Source: Novipirellula caenicola | GTDB lineage: Bacteria > Planctomycetota > Planctomycetia > Pirellulales > Pirellulaceae | DNA: 64,000 bases | Direction of reading: 5' to 3' | NCBI RefSeq assembly: GCF_039545035.1 | Contig: NZ_BAABRO010000003.1 | Span: 62,001 to 126,000, forward strand | Shown: one piece after another, positions 1 through 9,724 of the stretch | How the letters are laid out: each line of letters opens with the position of its first letter | Position numbering within the stretch: the stretch's first letter is position 1 | Made by a program: the position numbers and the translations under genes | Notes under the pieces: generated by a model | What the model was told of the DNA's origin: nothing | Databases searched by the model: none | The model's input: only the letters and a program-made list of their open reading frames with translations

Positions 1-72
1 GAGCCTCTGTTTAAACCACGCCCGGAGACAAAAGTATCGGTCACCAAGACGAATTATGCCCCCTCATTGTAA

Positions 73-1470
73 TCAGGGCTCAAAATAACGATCGGCATCG
101 ATCTTCAAATTCGCGGGAATCTTTGTGCGAAGCTCTTCGGGTGTTAACGAAAATCGGGGGTTGATCTCCACCTTGACTCCCTCGGCCACGGTCGCCCCGG
201 CCGCCTCGAGCCAGCGGCGATGTTGCGCGACGATCGCTTCTCTGGCTAATTTAGGTGTATCGTTCTCCGCTCCGTCAGCATTCTTCACCGGCGCAAACCC
301 TTCACTCGGCAGCACTTCGACCACAAACGCGTTTTTTGCACTCGGCAACAAATCGAAGATAAATTTCTCGAATTTCACCGCGTTGGGTTCGCTCGGGGTG
401 ACCAGATTTTGATTGGCATCCAGATAAGGCACCTTTTTCTGAGCCCGGTGGAATGGCAGCGATGACGTGTTTTGGCTGGCTCGGCACAGGAAGTCGACGT
501 CGATCACATGCACCCCGATGCTGCCGGCCCACAGGATTAATTGGCCGTCCGCATCGGTCGCTTCGGCTGCTTTTTGAGGCAAGTCGCTGTATTCAATCAC
601 TTGTACCTTGCCTTCGGCCAAAGCGATGTTTCCGACTTTTTCTGTTGCATAGCGTTTGCGGATGACCTGGGTCGTCATCTCGCTGCCCGACAACAAGTGG
701 TGTCCGATCAAGGTCGGTTCGCACACGTTGACCAGCGGATTGTCGACTTGAAAGTAAGACAAATACTTGACGCCGCGTTGTTTGGCATCCTCGAGACATC
801 CATTGCGGTCGAGTGCTCGCACGGTTCCGCCATGACCATCGGGGCTGAGTGCCAACGAGCTTTTCGAAGCCATCAACAGTTTGCCGGTCTCGGCATCCAC
901 CGCGGGCATCGTGCCTTGGCGAAAAATCCGCACATCATCGGGCGACATGCCCAAATAATCGTTGTCTTTGAAATAAGCTCGCGTTTCCGCGTCGGTCGCA
1001 TCGCTGGTCATGATGTAGAACGGAATGGCGACGCCGTACTTTTTGCCAATCGCCAACAATCGGTCGGCAAAAATCTGAAACAGCGTGCGGCCCGAGACGG
1101 GACCGATCGGAAACATCCCTTTGGGTTGGTCAAACCCCAGCCGGGTTCCCTGGCCACCGGCGACCAGGATCGCGCCGACTTCGCCTGCTCGCAACGCCGC
1201 TTCGCCCCGCTGCAGTGCTTCCTGGACGCTCCACTGGGCCCCGCTGCCGTCGGCGCGGACCGAAGGAGGTGTTTTTGCATTGGCTGCCAGCGATTCGAAA
1301 TCGATTTTCTCGTCCTTGCCCGCCACCAGCGTCGCAATCGTTTCGAAGTCGATTTCCTCGATTTGAGCGGCCAAATTTTGGCGTTCTTCGTCCGAGAGTT
1401 CGTCCCAGTAATCCAGGACATGCTCTTGTGAATATTTAGCGAGTTTCGATTTCAATGACTCGAGATTCAT
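73..1470 (-). CDS. UDP-N-acetylhexosamine pyrophosphorylase-like uridylyltransferase (UDPGP family)
   Basis: Probable cytoplasmic nucleotidyltransferase making a UDP-sugar from UTP and a sugar-1-phosphate. The N-terminal 95 residues are helical and acidic; the nucleotide-binding loop GGQGTRLG lies at about 105-112, followed by QPKGMFPIG at about 115-123. FQVDNPL in the middle and NAVKFEKFIFD near the C-terminus are the motifs that set the eukaryotic UAP1/AGX-type enzymes apart from bacterial GlmU. At 465 residues it is close to the length of that family and has no acetyltransferase domain. The ATG at 1470 has no clear ribosome binding site. It is the last gene of a minus-strand group, 163 bp after the lipoate ligase-like gene. 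GlcNAc-1-P or GalNAc-1-P is the likely substrate, but glucose-1-P cannot be excluded by eye. Confidence 0.85.
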   Translation of the reverse strand: MNLESLKSKLAKYSQEHVLDYWDELSDEERQNLAAQIEEIDFETIATLVAGKDEKIDFESLAANAKTPPSVRADGSGAQWSVQEALQRGEAALRAGEVGAILVAGGQGTRLGFDQPKGMFPIGPVSGRTLFQIFADRLLAIGKKYGVAIPFYIMTSDATDAETRAYFKDNDYLGMSPDDVRIFRQGTMPAVDAETGKLLMASKSSLALSPDGHGGTVRALDRNGCLEDAKQRGVKYLSYFQVDNPLVNVCEPTLIGHHLLSGSEMTTQVIRKRYATEKVGNIALAEGKVQVIEYSDLPQKAAEATDADGQLILWAGSIGVHVIDVDFLCRASQNTSSLPFHRAQKKVPYLDANQNLVTPSEPNAVKFEKFIFDLLPSAKNAFVVEVLPSEGFAPVKNADGAENDTPKLAREAIVAQHRRWLEAAGATVAEGVKVEINPRFSLTPEELRTKIPANLKIDADRYFEP

Positions 1471-1633
1471 GGTTCAAGCGTGGATAACGAGGGAAGGGAG
1501 AAGTTGGATCGATGTGCGAACGGGGCACTTTTGCGGTCTGCCAAGCAAAATGTGTGCCGGAGGACACGATTGAATCGGCTATGCATGCGTGGTGAAGACA
1601 GCCCTCGACGTTCGGTCCTAAGACGATAAGCCT

Positions 1634-2380
1634 CTAACGCGAGAAATTCCATCCGGTGTTCTCATATCGCTGTTCGCACAGCTGTTGGATCTGTGCCTGT
1701 GGTAACGGTTCCGGCCAAATTTCTCGGCCCCCGAACACATCGACCACATCACGTCCTAGGTTGGCCGGGTCGACCTGAACATTGGTGATGAATTGTTCAT
1801 GATCCCGTTCGGCACGGTAATCCGGCTGTCGCGGCGCAAATTTTAAACAGCGGGCAATCAACGCCAAATCACCGTCATACAGCAGCGTGCCATGATACAG
1901 CACATGATTGCGAGCCATTCGCATGCTGTTTCCCGAGAACTTGCAATTGTTGAACGTCAAGTCACACGTCCCCTGGAATCGAGCCGTCTCGGTCTCGCCG
2001 CGGAATTGTCGATTGACCGCCGTTTGTAGGTGCTGCATCACAAATTGATGGGTCACGTCGATACGAGCCAGTTCGGGACGCTGGTCCAAATCGAGTACCA
2101 CGCTGTACATCAAGCATCCCGGACCGCCGACGACCGAGGCGCCTCCGCTACAGCGGCGAAAGATGGGGATCCCTTGGCTGCGACAGAATTCGACGTCGAC
2201 TTCTTCGGCCACCCGCGACGATCGACCGACGATGACCGTCGGGTGCTCGAATTCCCAGACACGAACGAATTCACACGTTCCCCCCGCACGAGACGTTTGC
2301 TCTTCCGCGATCAGCAACAATGCTTCGTCCATCGCGATCTGATGGGAGGCTTTGGTCAGGGGGTGGGTGACAATCTGCAT
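1634..2380 (-). CDS. Lipoate-protein ligase A / octanoyltransferase family protein
   Basis: A 248-residue protein of the biotin/lipoate A/B ligase fold, expected to attach or transfer lipoyl or octanoyl groups to a lysine of 2-oxoacid dehydrogenase or GcvH domains in the cytoplasm. Visible motifs are RRCSGGASVV, matching the family's RRxxGG loop, then NCKFSGNSMR, which carries the invariant lysine, and HGTLLYD. The separate C-terminal accessory domain of full LplA is absent, so this could be a short LplA, an LplA-like amidotransferase or LipM. The start at 2380 is supported by AGGAA just upstream, and only 6 bp separate it from the stop of the permease gene, which suggests co-transcription and translational coupling. 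Confidence 0.82.
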   Translation of the reverse strand: MQIVTHPLTKASHQIAMDEALLLIAEEQTSRAGGTCEFVRVWEFEHPTVIVGRSSRVAEEVDVEFCRSQGIPIFRRCSGGASVVGGPGCLMYSVVLDLDQRPELARIDVTHQFVMQHLQTAVNRQFRGETETARFQGTCDLTFNNCKFSGNSMRMARNHVLYHGTLLYDGDLALIARCLKFAPRQPDYRAERDHEQFITNVQVDPANLGRDVVDVFGGREIWPEPLPQAQIQQLCEQRYENTGWNFSR

Positions 2381-2386
2381 TCGTTC

Positions 2387-5300
2387 CTAGTCTCCGCGTA
2401 GCGAGTCAAGCAGCGGCATTTTTGCGACTTGACGCACCGCTAACAATCCTGCCAGCAACCCGAAGACGACGATACCAATCACAATCAACAGTGGCTCGAT
2501 CCAAGGTGGATTTATCCCGCTTAGAATGCCGTAGGGTAAAACTGCGACCATCGCACAAATCGCCCCACAACCGATGCCCACCAACAATAAAATGCTGGTT
2601 TCACGCAGCACGATCGCGGATAATCGCCCGCGAGTAAACCCGATCGCTCGCAGCACCGCCAATTCGCTACGCCGCTCCAGCACGCTTCGCAATTGAGCGA
2701 TCGCCAATCCAACCGTTCCCAATAATAGCCCCAGTGCCCCCAGACTTTGGAACGTACGCAGGTAGGTGTTTTGCACCGCCATCATGCTCGCCAGAATCGA
2801 ATCGCTTTGCGAAACGTCCATCCCAACATCGCCAAGACGATTTTCCAGCGCCGAGGCAGCCTGGGCCATCTTGTCCGATTCGGCATCGATCAAGAAGTAG
2901 CGATAACCACTGAGATTGGAGAACTGCGTTTCAAAATTTGATTCACCGATCAGCAACTTGCCTTGCAGCAGCGTGTTCGATAACAGCCCCACCACTTTCA
3001 CATACAGCGGTTTGCCTGGTTCGAACTCAAACGCCTTGGTTTCGCCGATCCCCTTCTGCATCTGCAGACTCCACATCGCCGTGTTCAAGTCAATGATCAC
3101 CGGAATCGGATCTTCTGCGGTGCCGGTGGCCTCGGGCGAAATCAAATCCCAAGGCGATTGGCCTTCGGCAATCGCCGCATGTTTCGCCCATTCAAAGCCG
3201 GGTAAACGATCCGGATTCTCCACGAACAGGTTGGTAAACGTGGCGGGAACGCCCAGCACGGTGGGGCTGGTTGCTTGGTACAAGTTGTTGCAACTCGCGT
3301 CCTGCCCGGCACGCATTCGCATCGGAGCCACGATTGCATTGGCCATCGCTGCGGCGTCCTTGCCCATCAAGTCTTCGCGGATTTGAGGATTGGCAAAATC
3401 GCGGTAAAGCGGTTGGGCGGTTTGTACGACAAGATCGAATCCGCCACTGCCTGCTTCGGTCGGACGCAGCCGAAATGCGGTGATCGCGATAATCAAAAAC
3501 GCGGCGGTGGCCATCAACCCGATCGTCAGCGTGCTTCGCAGCGGATGCCGTGCGGCGTTCCGCGTCGCGAGCGATCGATACGAGGAAAGCGTGACGACCG
3601 CGTCGTTGGATCGTAGGTGTGGCTGTTTCAGTCGACTGTAGACCAGCGTCAATGCGGCGACGAGCAACAGCATGCCGCCGCCCACAAAGCCACCCGCCGC
3701 GGCTTGACCGCCCGCCTGGGCTCCCGCCGCCGCGACGGCAACCGCTAGCACGCCGAGCGAAACCGCCGCAATCCGTAACCGAGACACGCCGCGTGATTTT
3801 CCTTTTTGTAAGGTCGTGGCCGATTGATCTTGGTCCCTTCCTGTTAACAAACTGCGTGCGTCGACTCTCACGATCGAGCGAACGGTCAATGCCAACGTGG
3901 CCATCGCAACAACCCAGCTGACGGTCGAACCGATCAACAAGCTTCGCAGTGTCCAGTGGAACGTCAAAAAGGGAACCGTGACTGCGCCGACCCACCATGA
4001 TCGAAGCGCCCACAACACAAACATCGCATAGCCGATGCCGGCGATGATCCCCAGGACAACACCGATCGTTGCCACGACCGCTCCTTCGCTCAGCACCAAA
4101 CGTCCAAGCCGACGCGGGGTCCAACCGATGGCCAGCAGCGTGCCAAGCTGTTTTAGTCGCTGGGTCAGCCCCAGTCGGAACAACATCGCGATCAACATGA
4201 CTGCCGCCAAAATGACGAAAAAACTGAGCGACAAGAAAAGGGCGTCAAACGGCGTTGTGCCTCGCGATGCGGCAAGTTGTTGCTCGCGGATGCGGTGAAT
4301 CGACCAACCCAGGTCGTCAAACGAAGGTTCCAGCGAGCTGAGTATCTTGGATCGCAGCTCGGCATCGCTTTCATCATCGGCGATTTGGATGCGAAGTCCC
4401 GTCGTGTTTCCAAAGCGGCTGCCAAACAAGCGTTGCCCTTCGGCCAGCGGCAAGAAGGCTTTCGGCGTCAACCGGTAATCGTTCCAGTACTCGTCATCGT
4501 CAGACGAGATGTCGCGAGTCAGTTTGAAGGGCAAATCCCAATTGCTGATCGAATCCTGGTCGGTGACGCCCGGGACGGTGGGGGTCAAATCGGGATCGTT
4601 GTAAACCGTCGGCGGTTTGTCAAACACCGCTTCGCGGGATCGACGGTACGGTTTCGCCGGCCGGGTGATCGGAACAATGCCGGTCACCACCGCAGAGAAA
4701 TGTCGCTCAATCTCGTTGCCGTTTTCGACTTCGGGTTCGTAGTAGGCAATCCGCAGCGGCGTGCCGATTTCCGCGTCGAGCTGCTTGGCGGTCCAGTCGT
4801 TAATGACCAGTGGCACAATGTTGGTTTCGCCGGTTGCACCTGAGTCGGCTTGCTTGGCGTTGTCGGGCAGCGTGTAGTCCAGCGGCAAGCCCGTCGTGGA
4901 ATCAATCGCCGTGATTGTGCTGTAGGGCACCGAGGCAATCACCTTGCCGTCCGCATCGACTCGTTCGATGGCATTGGCTAGATAGGTGCAAACCGGTGTC
5001 ACGCGGTCACGCCCGAGGGCCTTGGTCGTGTGTTCGACGACGGATTCGGGAAGTAGCAGCTGATCGCTGGTCAACGACGCGTACTCGAAAATCGTCGTGC
5101 CGTTATCGCTGCTATCCGATTCGCCTGCGTCGACAAACGTCTGTTTGACCTGTTTTAGATTTAGTCCAAGTGATTCGAGGGTGATGTTCAGCGCCGAGCG
5201 ATCGATGGCTGAATCAAACAGCAACAGGTTCGCCTGGCCCTCACGCTGCAGCGTTTCGGCAACGGTTTCGCGGCGAAGGTAGACGTTCAGCGGAGCCGCT

Positions 5301-5965
5301 TGGCTGGCGGTGACCGAAAATCGTCCCAAACCGCGATCCGGAATGATGCTCAGCACCTCCATTCGCGGCAATCCTTCGCTTTGGATGTCGCGTCGCCCCA
5401 GTGGGCTGTCGGCGGGCACGGCGGCTTCGATCGGCAGTCGCACCGTGACCAAATCCCCCACGTTCACCCCCAACTCGGTCGCAGTCGCCTGGTTCAGCAC
5501 CACGCCATCATCGCTGGGTAACACGTCTGGACGAACACTCTGCACGCCCAGGTCCCAAAAATTATCGTCGCATCCGATCAACTGCACCGATCCGGCGCGG
5601 TGGGTGACGTCGCCTGCGTCGTTTTCGGCTTCGACGATCCCTGCGGGAAAGAAAATCAGCGAGACAGCGTCGGCCGAATCCGTCACGACTTGTTGGCTAT
5701 CGAAGAAGTGGCCTGGTGCGACCATCGAATCGGTGCGTCCAAGTCGTTCGATCGTCAATTCACGCAGACTGCCCCGCATCGAATCGCCCACCAACAACGC
5801 TCCCACGATCACAGCCGTCGCCGTGGCGACCCCGAGAGCGACCGAAGTCGAAATCCGCCACGAATGACGCACCGACGACATCACCATCGTTTTCATGCCA
5901 AACGACGTGGTTGGTCGTTGGGTTAGGGACGCTGGGTTCGCTGTTTCCATTGTCATGTTGACCAC
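2387..5965 (-). CDS. ABC transporter permease with FtsX-like modules
   Basis: A large inner-membrane permease of about 1190 residues. One helix lies near the N-terminus (about residues 40-60), followed by a roughly 500-residue extracytoplasmic region of MacB-core type, a block of helices with the FtsX-type stretch LKQLGTLLAIGWTPRRLGRL, a second extracytoplasmic region, and a C-terminal three-helix FtsX block containing LAVLRAIGFTRGRL. Two FtsX modules in one chain is the layout of type VII ABC permeases that move lipoproteins or drive mechanotransmission. GTG at 5965 is preceded by GAGGA with 7-nt spacing; TTG at 5968 and ATG at 5956 are alternatives. No ATPase gene lies next to it: downstream is the lipoate ligase-like gene and upstream, divergently, a TolC-family gene. 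The cargo is unknown. Confidence 0.88.
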   Translation of the reverse strand: MVNMTMETANPASLTQRPTTSFGMKTMVMSSVRHSWRISTSVALGVATATAVIVGALLVGDSMRGSLRELTIERLGRTDSMVAPGHFFDSQQVVTDSADAVSLIFFPAGIVEAENDAGDVTHRAGSVQLIGCDDNFWDLGVQSVRPDVLPSDDGVVLNQATATELGVNVGDLVTVRLPIEAAVPADSPLGRRDIQSEGLPRMEVLSIIPDRGLGRFSVTASQAAPLNVYLRRETVAETLQREGQANLLLFDSAIDRSALNITLESLGLNLKQVKQTFVDAGESDSSDNGTTIFEYASLTSDQLLLPESVVEHTTKALGRDRVTPVCTYLANAIERVDADGKVIASVPYSTITAIDSTTGLPLDYTLPDNAKQADSGATGETNIVPLVINDWTAKQLDAEIGTPLRIAYYEPEVENGNEIERHFSAVVTGIVPITRPAKPYRRSREAVFDKPPTVYNDPDLTPTVPGVTDQDSISNWDLPFKLTRDISSDDDEYWNDYRLTPKAFLPLAEGQRLFGSRFGNTTGLRIQIADDESDAELRSKILSSLEPSFDDLGWSIHRIREQQLAASRGTTPFDALFLSLSFFVILAAVMLIAMLFRLGLTQRLKQLGTLLAIGWTPRRLGRLVLSEGAVVATIGVVLGIIAGIGYAMFVLWALRSWWVGAVTVPFLTFHWTLRSLLIGSTVSWVVAMATLALTVRSIVRVDARSLLTGRDQDQSATTLQKGKSRGVSRLRIAAVSLGVLAVAVAAAGAQAGGQAAAGGFVGGGMLLLVAALTLVYSRLKQPHLRSNDAVVTLSSYRSLATRNAARHPLRSTLTIGLMATAAFLIIAITAFRLRPTEAGSGGFDLVVQTAQPLYRDFANPQIREDLMGKDAAAMANAIVAPMRMRAGQDASCNNLYQATSPTVLGVPATFTNLFVENPDRLPGFEWAKHAAIAEGQSPWDLISPEATGTAEDPIPVIIDLNTAMWSLQMQKGIGETKAFEFEPGKPLYVKVVGLLSNTLLQGKLLIGESNFETQFSNLSGYRYFLIDAESDKMAQAASALENRLGDVGMDVSQSDSILASMMAVQNTYLRTFQSLGALGLLLGTVGLAIAQLRSVLERRSELAVLRAIGFTRGRLSAIVLRETSILLLVGIGCGAICAMVAVLPYGILSGINPPWIEPLLIVIGIVVFGLLAGLLAVRQVAKMPLLDSLRGD

Positions 5966-6203
5966 CAAGAATTCCTCACAATCGGCACAATCGTTCTGTC
6001 CATCATGGTGACGGTTGTGCCGTGTTTAGCAATCCCGCCTTGCCGGTTTGAGTGTGGCAATGACAGCAACCGATTCACTTCATCATACGGCCAAACGGAT
6101 TTGGCTGACGGTATCGCTGGGATTCACTTCGCATGTCATTGACGGTGTGACCCGAGTTAGCCCGGCCCTCGCGAGGGAATCGCGGCGAAAGGAAGAGCTT
6201 CGC

Positions 6204-8354
6204 TTGGCAAATTTGCAAGAAACGAAACGACGTCGGTTGCGATTTGCCCTCAGTCTGCTGGTGATTAGCGGGGGGTGTGTCAGCGTCGACTCCACTCATT
6301 CGACATCTTGGGAATCTTCCGAATCAGGGCGGATGGCCACGCGTGATGCACAAACCAAGCACGCGACCGAGACGTCGGTGTTTCAATTGACGAGCCATCC
6401 GATTCGTCCCGCCGGGCCAAAAACGACCAAGCCCCGTCGTGTTGCGGAAACGCCCGCCGCTGAAATCGAAAGTCGTCCGCAGCCATCGCCCTCGGGTGTC
6501 ACGCTGGGCATCCCGCAATCGTATTGGCCTGTGTCGCCGCAGACGCCGATGGCAGGGGCCACTGCCGCGTCAAATGATACGCCAAACACAGCGACAAAAA
6601 CTCCGGCACCGCTTCCCAAAAAGAAATCGGCTTCATCGACGAATCTTGCCTCGACTCCGCTCGCGGATTCGATGGAACTCGAGCAAACCGGACCGTCGCA
6701 GGAACTGCAATTGCCGTCGGTGGAAGCGACTTCGCTGCCAACGGCGTCCCACACCATCGATGGAATGCCGACACGTCCGATCAGCGAAAACGAAATGCTG
6801 CACTTGGCATTATCGCAAAGTCCGGTGCTTCGTCCGTTGGGGCTGCGGATTTTGGAATCGCCCGAATCTGCCACCACCATCTACGACCGCAGTATCACCG
6901 CGAGCGATCCTTTTTTTGGACCGCAAGCCGCGTTGGCGGCCTTCGACAGCACATTGTCCGCCAGCGCCACGTCTCAGAACAACGACCGTGTATTCAACAA
7001 TTCGACGCTCGGCGGCGACGTCCAAGAGTTGACGCAAGATTATGCAACGTTTAACGCCGGGATCCAAAAACGGACGCTCACGGGTGCCACCTGGGATCTG
7101 ACGACCCGCAAGCAATACGATGCCAATAATCGTAGCGCCAATCGCTTCCCCAGTTACTGGGAAACCCAGCTCGAAGCCGGTGTGCGTCAGCCGCTGTTGC
7201 GAGGCGCGGGCAAGCAGTTCAATTCGATTGCGGGACCAAATGCCCAACCCGGTTTCAATTTCTCAAAGGGCATCATGGTTGCCCGTTTAAATACTCGCAT
7301 CACCGAAGCCGATTTTGAAATCGCGGTACGTACGTTCGTACGCGACCTGTACGCGGTGTATTGGGATTTGAAACGGCAGTACCGCAGCTACGAAAGTATC
7401 ATCGCGGCGCGTGACCTTGCCTATCGAACTTGGCAGAGCGTGTTGGCTCGCAGCCATGCCCAAGTCGATGGGGGCGAGGCAAACAAAGAGGCTCAGGCAC
7501 GAGCGAAGTACTACCGCTATTGTCGCGAAGCCGAATTGGCCCTCGGCGGCGGCGATTCGGAAACCGGGTTGTTTGCGACCGAGCGGCAGTTGCGGCGAAT
7601 GGTCGGATTGCCGATTAGCGATGGTCAAATCCTGCATCCGATCGAAGACGGCCCCGAAGCCGAGTTCCATTTCGACTTTGAAAGTGTGTTCAACCAGGCG
7701 TTGGCGAATCGGACTGAACTGAAGCGGCAAAGTTTGAAAGTCCAGCAACAGCAGTTGCAGTTGGTGGCATCGAAGAACTTTTTGCTGCCTCAACTGGACA
7801 TGATCGGTCGCTATCGGCTTCGTGGTTTCGGTGACGAGTTGACGGGGAACGGTCAGCAGCGATTTGGCAGTGCTTATGACGACTTTTTCACCGGCGATCA
7901 TCAGGAGTGGGAATTCGGGCTCGAGATGGGCGTGACTGCCGGACGCCGACAAGCCCGTGCGGCGGTACGCAATGCGACGCTGTTGTTAGCCAAAGAACGC
8001 AATTTGTTGGCCGAACAGCAGCGGACCCTCGAATTTGACATCAAGGATGCAATCGCCGAGGTCGATGCCGCCTACGCTTCGCTGAACTACTCGCGATTGC
8101 AATACGAAGCGGCGCAAGATCGTTTGCGGTCCTCGGAAGTGTTGTTTGATTCGGACAAGATTCAAATCGAATTCCTGCTCGATGCTCAAGAAGAGCTGTT
8201 GCAAACCGAACGTCAATACGCTGCCGATCTGTCTCGCTACTCGCTAGCGATCGTATCGGTCAGTGCCCAGTCGGGCACGCTATTGGACGACGTTGGTATC
8301 CACTTGCACAATGGCAGCACGCAAACCCACGCGATCTACACGCCTGCGGAATAA
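6204..8354 (+). CDS. TolC-family outer-membrane efflux protein with long N-terminal linker
   Basis: Outer-membrane channel component of a tripartite export system. The C-terminal 480 or so residues are a TolC/OEP domain of long amphipathic helices rich in Gln, Arg and Glu, with phrases such as FEIAVRTFVRDLYAVYWDL and FDIKDAIAEVDAAYASLNYS. Before it lie about 200 residues rich in Pro, Thr and Ser, absent from classical TolC. I prefer TTG at 6204: AGGAAG lies 8 nt upstream and it gives a short KRRR-hydrophobic signal sequence ending in SGGC, an imperfect lipobox. In-frame starts at 6048 (TTG) and 6060 (ATG) add some 50 residues with no signal character. It diverges from the FtsX permease, which might be a partner, but no membrane-fusion protein is nearby. 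Confidence 0.85.
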   Translation: MANLQETKRRRLRFALSLLVISGGCVSVDSTHSTSWESSESGRMATRDAQTKHATETSVFQLTSHPIRPAGPKTTKPRRVAETPAAEIESRPQPSPSGVTLGIPQSYWPVSPQTPMAGATAASNDTPNTATKTPAPLPKKKSASSTNLASTPLADSMELEQTGPSQELQLPSVEATSLPTASHTIDGMPTRPISENEMLHLALSQSPVLRPLGLRILESPESATTIYDRSITASDPFFGPQAALAAFDSTLSASATSQNNDRVFNNSTLGGDVQELTQDYATFNAGIQKRTLTGATWDLTTRKQYDANNRSANRFPSYWETQLEAGVRQPLLRGAGKQFNSIAGPNAQPGFNFSKGIMVARLNTRITEADFEIAVRTFVRDLYAVYWDLKRQYRSYESIIAARDLAYRTWQSVLARSHAQVDGGEANKEAQARAKYYRYCREAELALGGGDSETGLFATERQLRRMVGLPISDGQILHPIEDGPEAEFHFDFESVFNQALANRTELKRQSLKVQQQQLQLVASKNFLLPQLDMIGRYRLRGFGDELTGNGQQRFGSAYDDFFTGDHQEWEFGLEMGVTAGRRQARAAVRNATLLLAKERNLLAEQQRTLEFDIKDAIAEVDAAYASLNYSRLQYEAAQDRLRSSEVLFDSDKIQIEFLLDAQEELLQTERQYAADLSRYSLAIVSVSAQSGTLLDDVGIHLHNGSTQTHAIYTPAE

Positions 8355-8395
8355 AGACGATTTTTTGGATCGAAGCCGTGCCGTGTTGCCCGCGA

Positions 8396-8421
8396 GTCGG
8401 CCGCCGGTGGTAGCGGCCGAC
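8396..8421. terminator. Hairpin between convergent genes, terminator-like
   Basis: A 9-bp perfect GC-rich stem (GTCGGCCGC and GCGGCCGAC) with an 8-nt loop lies between the convergent ends of the TolC-family and DUF1348 genes. Only three T follow on the plus strand, so intrinsic termination is plausible but the U-tract is weak. Confidence 0.5.
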
Positions 8422-8448
8422 TTTAGAAATCAGAGCCTGTCTATCTAA

Positions 8449-8919
8449 CTATTTGACAAACTCTTCCAAGCCGGGATGGTCCGCCGGGCGGGGACCAAGT
8501 GGCCAGTGGAACTTTCGGTCCGATTCTTTGATCGCGTAGTCATTGATGCTGGCTTCTCGGCGTCGCATCAAGCCATCGTGATCAAATTCCCAGTTTTCAT
8601 TGCCGTAAGCACGAAACCAGTTTCCAGATTCATCGTGGTACTCATACTGAAACCGAACCGCGATTCGGTTGTCCGTGAATGACCACAATTGTTTGGCCAA
8701 ACGGTATTGCTGTTCTCGGTCCCACTTTCCTCTCAAGAATTCGACGATCTGAGGACGTCCTTCGACAAACGTCTCGCGGTTCCGCCATTGACTGGTGGGA
8801 GAGTAGGCCAACGAAACGCGTTCTGGATGACGCGAGTTCCAAGCATCCTCGGCAGCTCGGACTTTTTGCACCGCCGTTTCACGAGTGAAAGGGGGGCGAA
8901 TGTCAGTTGGTTTTGACAT
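8449..8919 (-). CDS. DUF1348 protein, NTF2/SnoaL-like fold
   Basis: A 156-residue cytoplasmic protein resembling the DUF1348 branch of the NTF2-like superfamily, whose conical fold often holds small hydrophobic ligands; no reaction is known for the family. The N-terminal part carries [18 protein letters not shown] and [11 protein letters not shown], then [20 protein letters not shown], and the C-terminus ends with [18 protein letters not shown], all typical. The start at 8919 is set by a strong GGAGGA seven bases upstream; the reading frame stays open further upstream but without signal. It follows the AhpD-like gene by 54 bp on the same strand and is probably co-transcribed with it under the divergent sigma-54 activator. 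Confidence 0.85.
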   Translation of the reverse strand: MSKPTDIRPPFTRETAVQKVRAAEDAWNSRHPERVSLAYSPTSQWRNRETFVEGRPQIVEFLRGKWDREQQYRLAKQLWSFTDNRIAVRFQYEYHDESGNWFRAYGNENWEFDHDGLMRRREASINDYAIKESDRKFHWPLGPRPADHPGLEEFVK

Positions 8920-8973
8920 GTGATCTTCCTCCAACGAGATACTTTGATGTTTGTGGTCCAATCGAACGGTTGA

Positions 8974-9558
8974 TCACGCGGCGCTGCACGTATCGCCGTG
9001 GCAGCCGCAGGATGCAGCGGCGTCGATCGGCTCGGCCACCGGGAAATCGATGTCGGTTTCCGCGACGTGATTGAAGTAGTTGGTTAACAGGTTCAGCGCC
9101 GTGTTGGCCACGACTTCGGCGATCTCGCCATCGGTCAATCCAGCGCCCTTCGCTGCGGCGACTTCGTCGTCGGAGACCAAGCCTCGTTTTTCCACCAGCA
9201 GAGCAGCGAGCTTTAAGATCGCATCGGATTTCGCGTCGGCGGACTTCGCCAATCGGGCGTCATGGATCTGGTCGGTCGTCAGCCCGACCATCTTGCCGAT
9301 CGCCGTATGGGCGCTCAAGCAATAGTCGCATTGATTGGCTTGCCCGACCGCCAGCGCGATTTGCTCGCGATCCTTGGCCGAGAGTGCTCCGGCGGCCAGC
9401 GCACTACTGAATTTCAAATACGCGTCCAAGACAGCCGTCGAGTTGGCCATCGTCGACATCATGTTCGGGATCATGCCCAGTTTGGACTGCACGCCGTTGA
9501 GCAGTGCTTTGGCGGGGCCGGTTGCCTTTGCAGGGTCGATGGGGCTGATTCGTGTCAT
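8974..9558 (-). CDS. Carboxymuconolactone decarboxylase / AhpD-like peroxidase-fold protein
   Basis: A 194-residue AhpD-like protein, probably a cytoplasmic thiol-dependent peroxide or electrophile-handling enzyme. The redox motif CDYC followed by LSAHTAIGK matches the CxxC...H of AhpD; upstream is LGMIPNMM and AAGALSAKDREQIALAVGQANQ, typical of CMD-domain proteins of this length. The C-terminus adds a cysteine-rich tail, CGCHGDTCSAA, which is unusual and could bind metal or be redox active. ATG at 9558 is preceded by GAGGAA with 8-nt spacing; upstream in-frame codons lack support. It heads a two-gene minus-strand unit with DUF1348 and is divergent from a sigma-54-dependent activator. Confidence 0.88.
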   Translation of the reverse strand: MTRISPIDPAKATGPAKALLNGVQSKLGMIPNMMSTMANSTAVLDAYLKFSSALAAGALSAKDREQIALAVGQANQCDYCLSAHTAIGKMVGLTTDQIHDARLAKSADAKSDAILKLAALLVEKRGLVSDDEVAAAKGAGLTDGEIAEVVANTALNLLTNYFNHVAETDIDFPVAEPIDAAASCGCHGDTCSAA

Positions 9559-9629
9559 TGCTTCGTTCCTCATATCAGGGTTTTTAAAACTGCAAACAGT
9601 GAAAGCCACTGCTCGTCACCGCTTCCTTA

Positions 9630-9645
9630 GGCACGTTCCGGACCA
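9630..9645 (-). promoter_or_regulatory. Weak -24/-12 (sigma-54-like) element before the AhpD-like gene
   Basis: On the minus strand TTGG is followed after exactly ten bases by GC, the spacing required of a sigma-54 promoter. The rest of the consensus (CAC after GG, TT before GC) is poor, so this rests on spacing and context. It would start transcription near 9620, giving a leader of about 60 nt, with the paired palindromes 110-140 bp upstream, a normal distance for an enhancer site. Confidence 0.3.
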
Positions 9646-9724
9646 AACTGCTTTTGAAAGTTGGAAGTCGTTTGCAGTAAACGGGTTGCGTGGATTTGTC
9701 GGAGCTGCAGAGGTTTGCGAGATA

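Noticed and set aside
541-1431. Open frame of 296 codons on the plus strand
   Set aside because: Wholly antisense to the UDP-sugar pyrophosphorylase gene, which has clear family motifs; no recognisable domain.
3192-4124. 310-codon minus-strand frame within the FtsX permease gene
   Set aside because: Same strand, other frame of a gene with intact FtsX motifs; very rich in Arg and Gly, as expected of a shifted frame.
9588-9608. Minus-strand TGGC...TTTGCA, at first sight a sigma-54 promoter before the AhpD-like gene
   Set aside because: Spacing between GG and GC is 12 bases, not the required 10.
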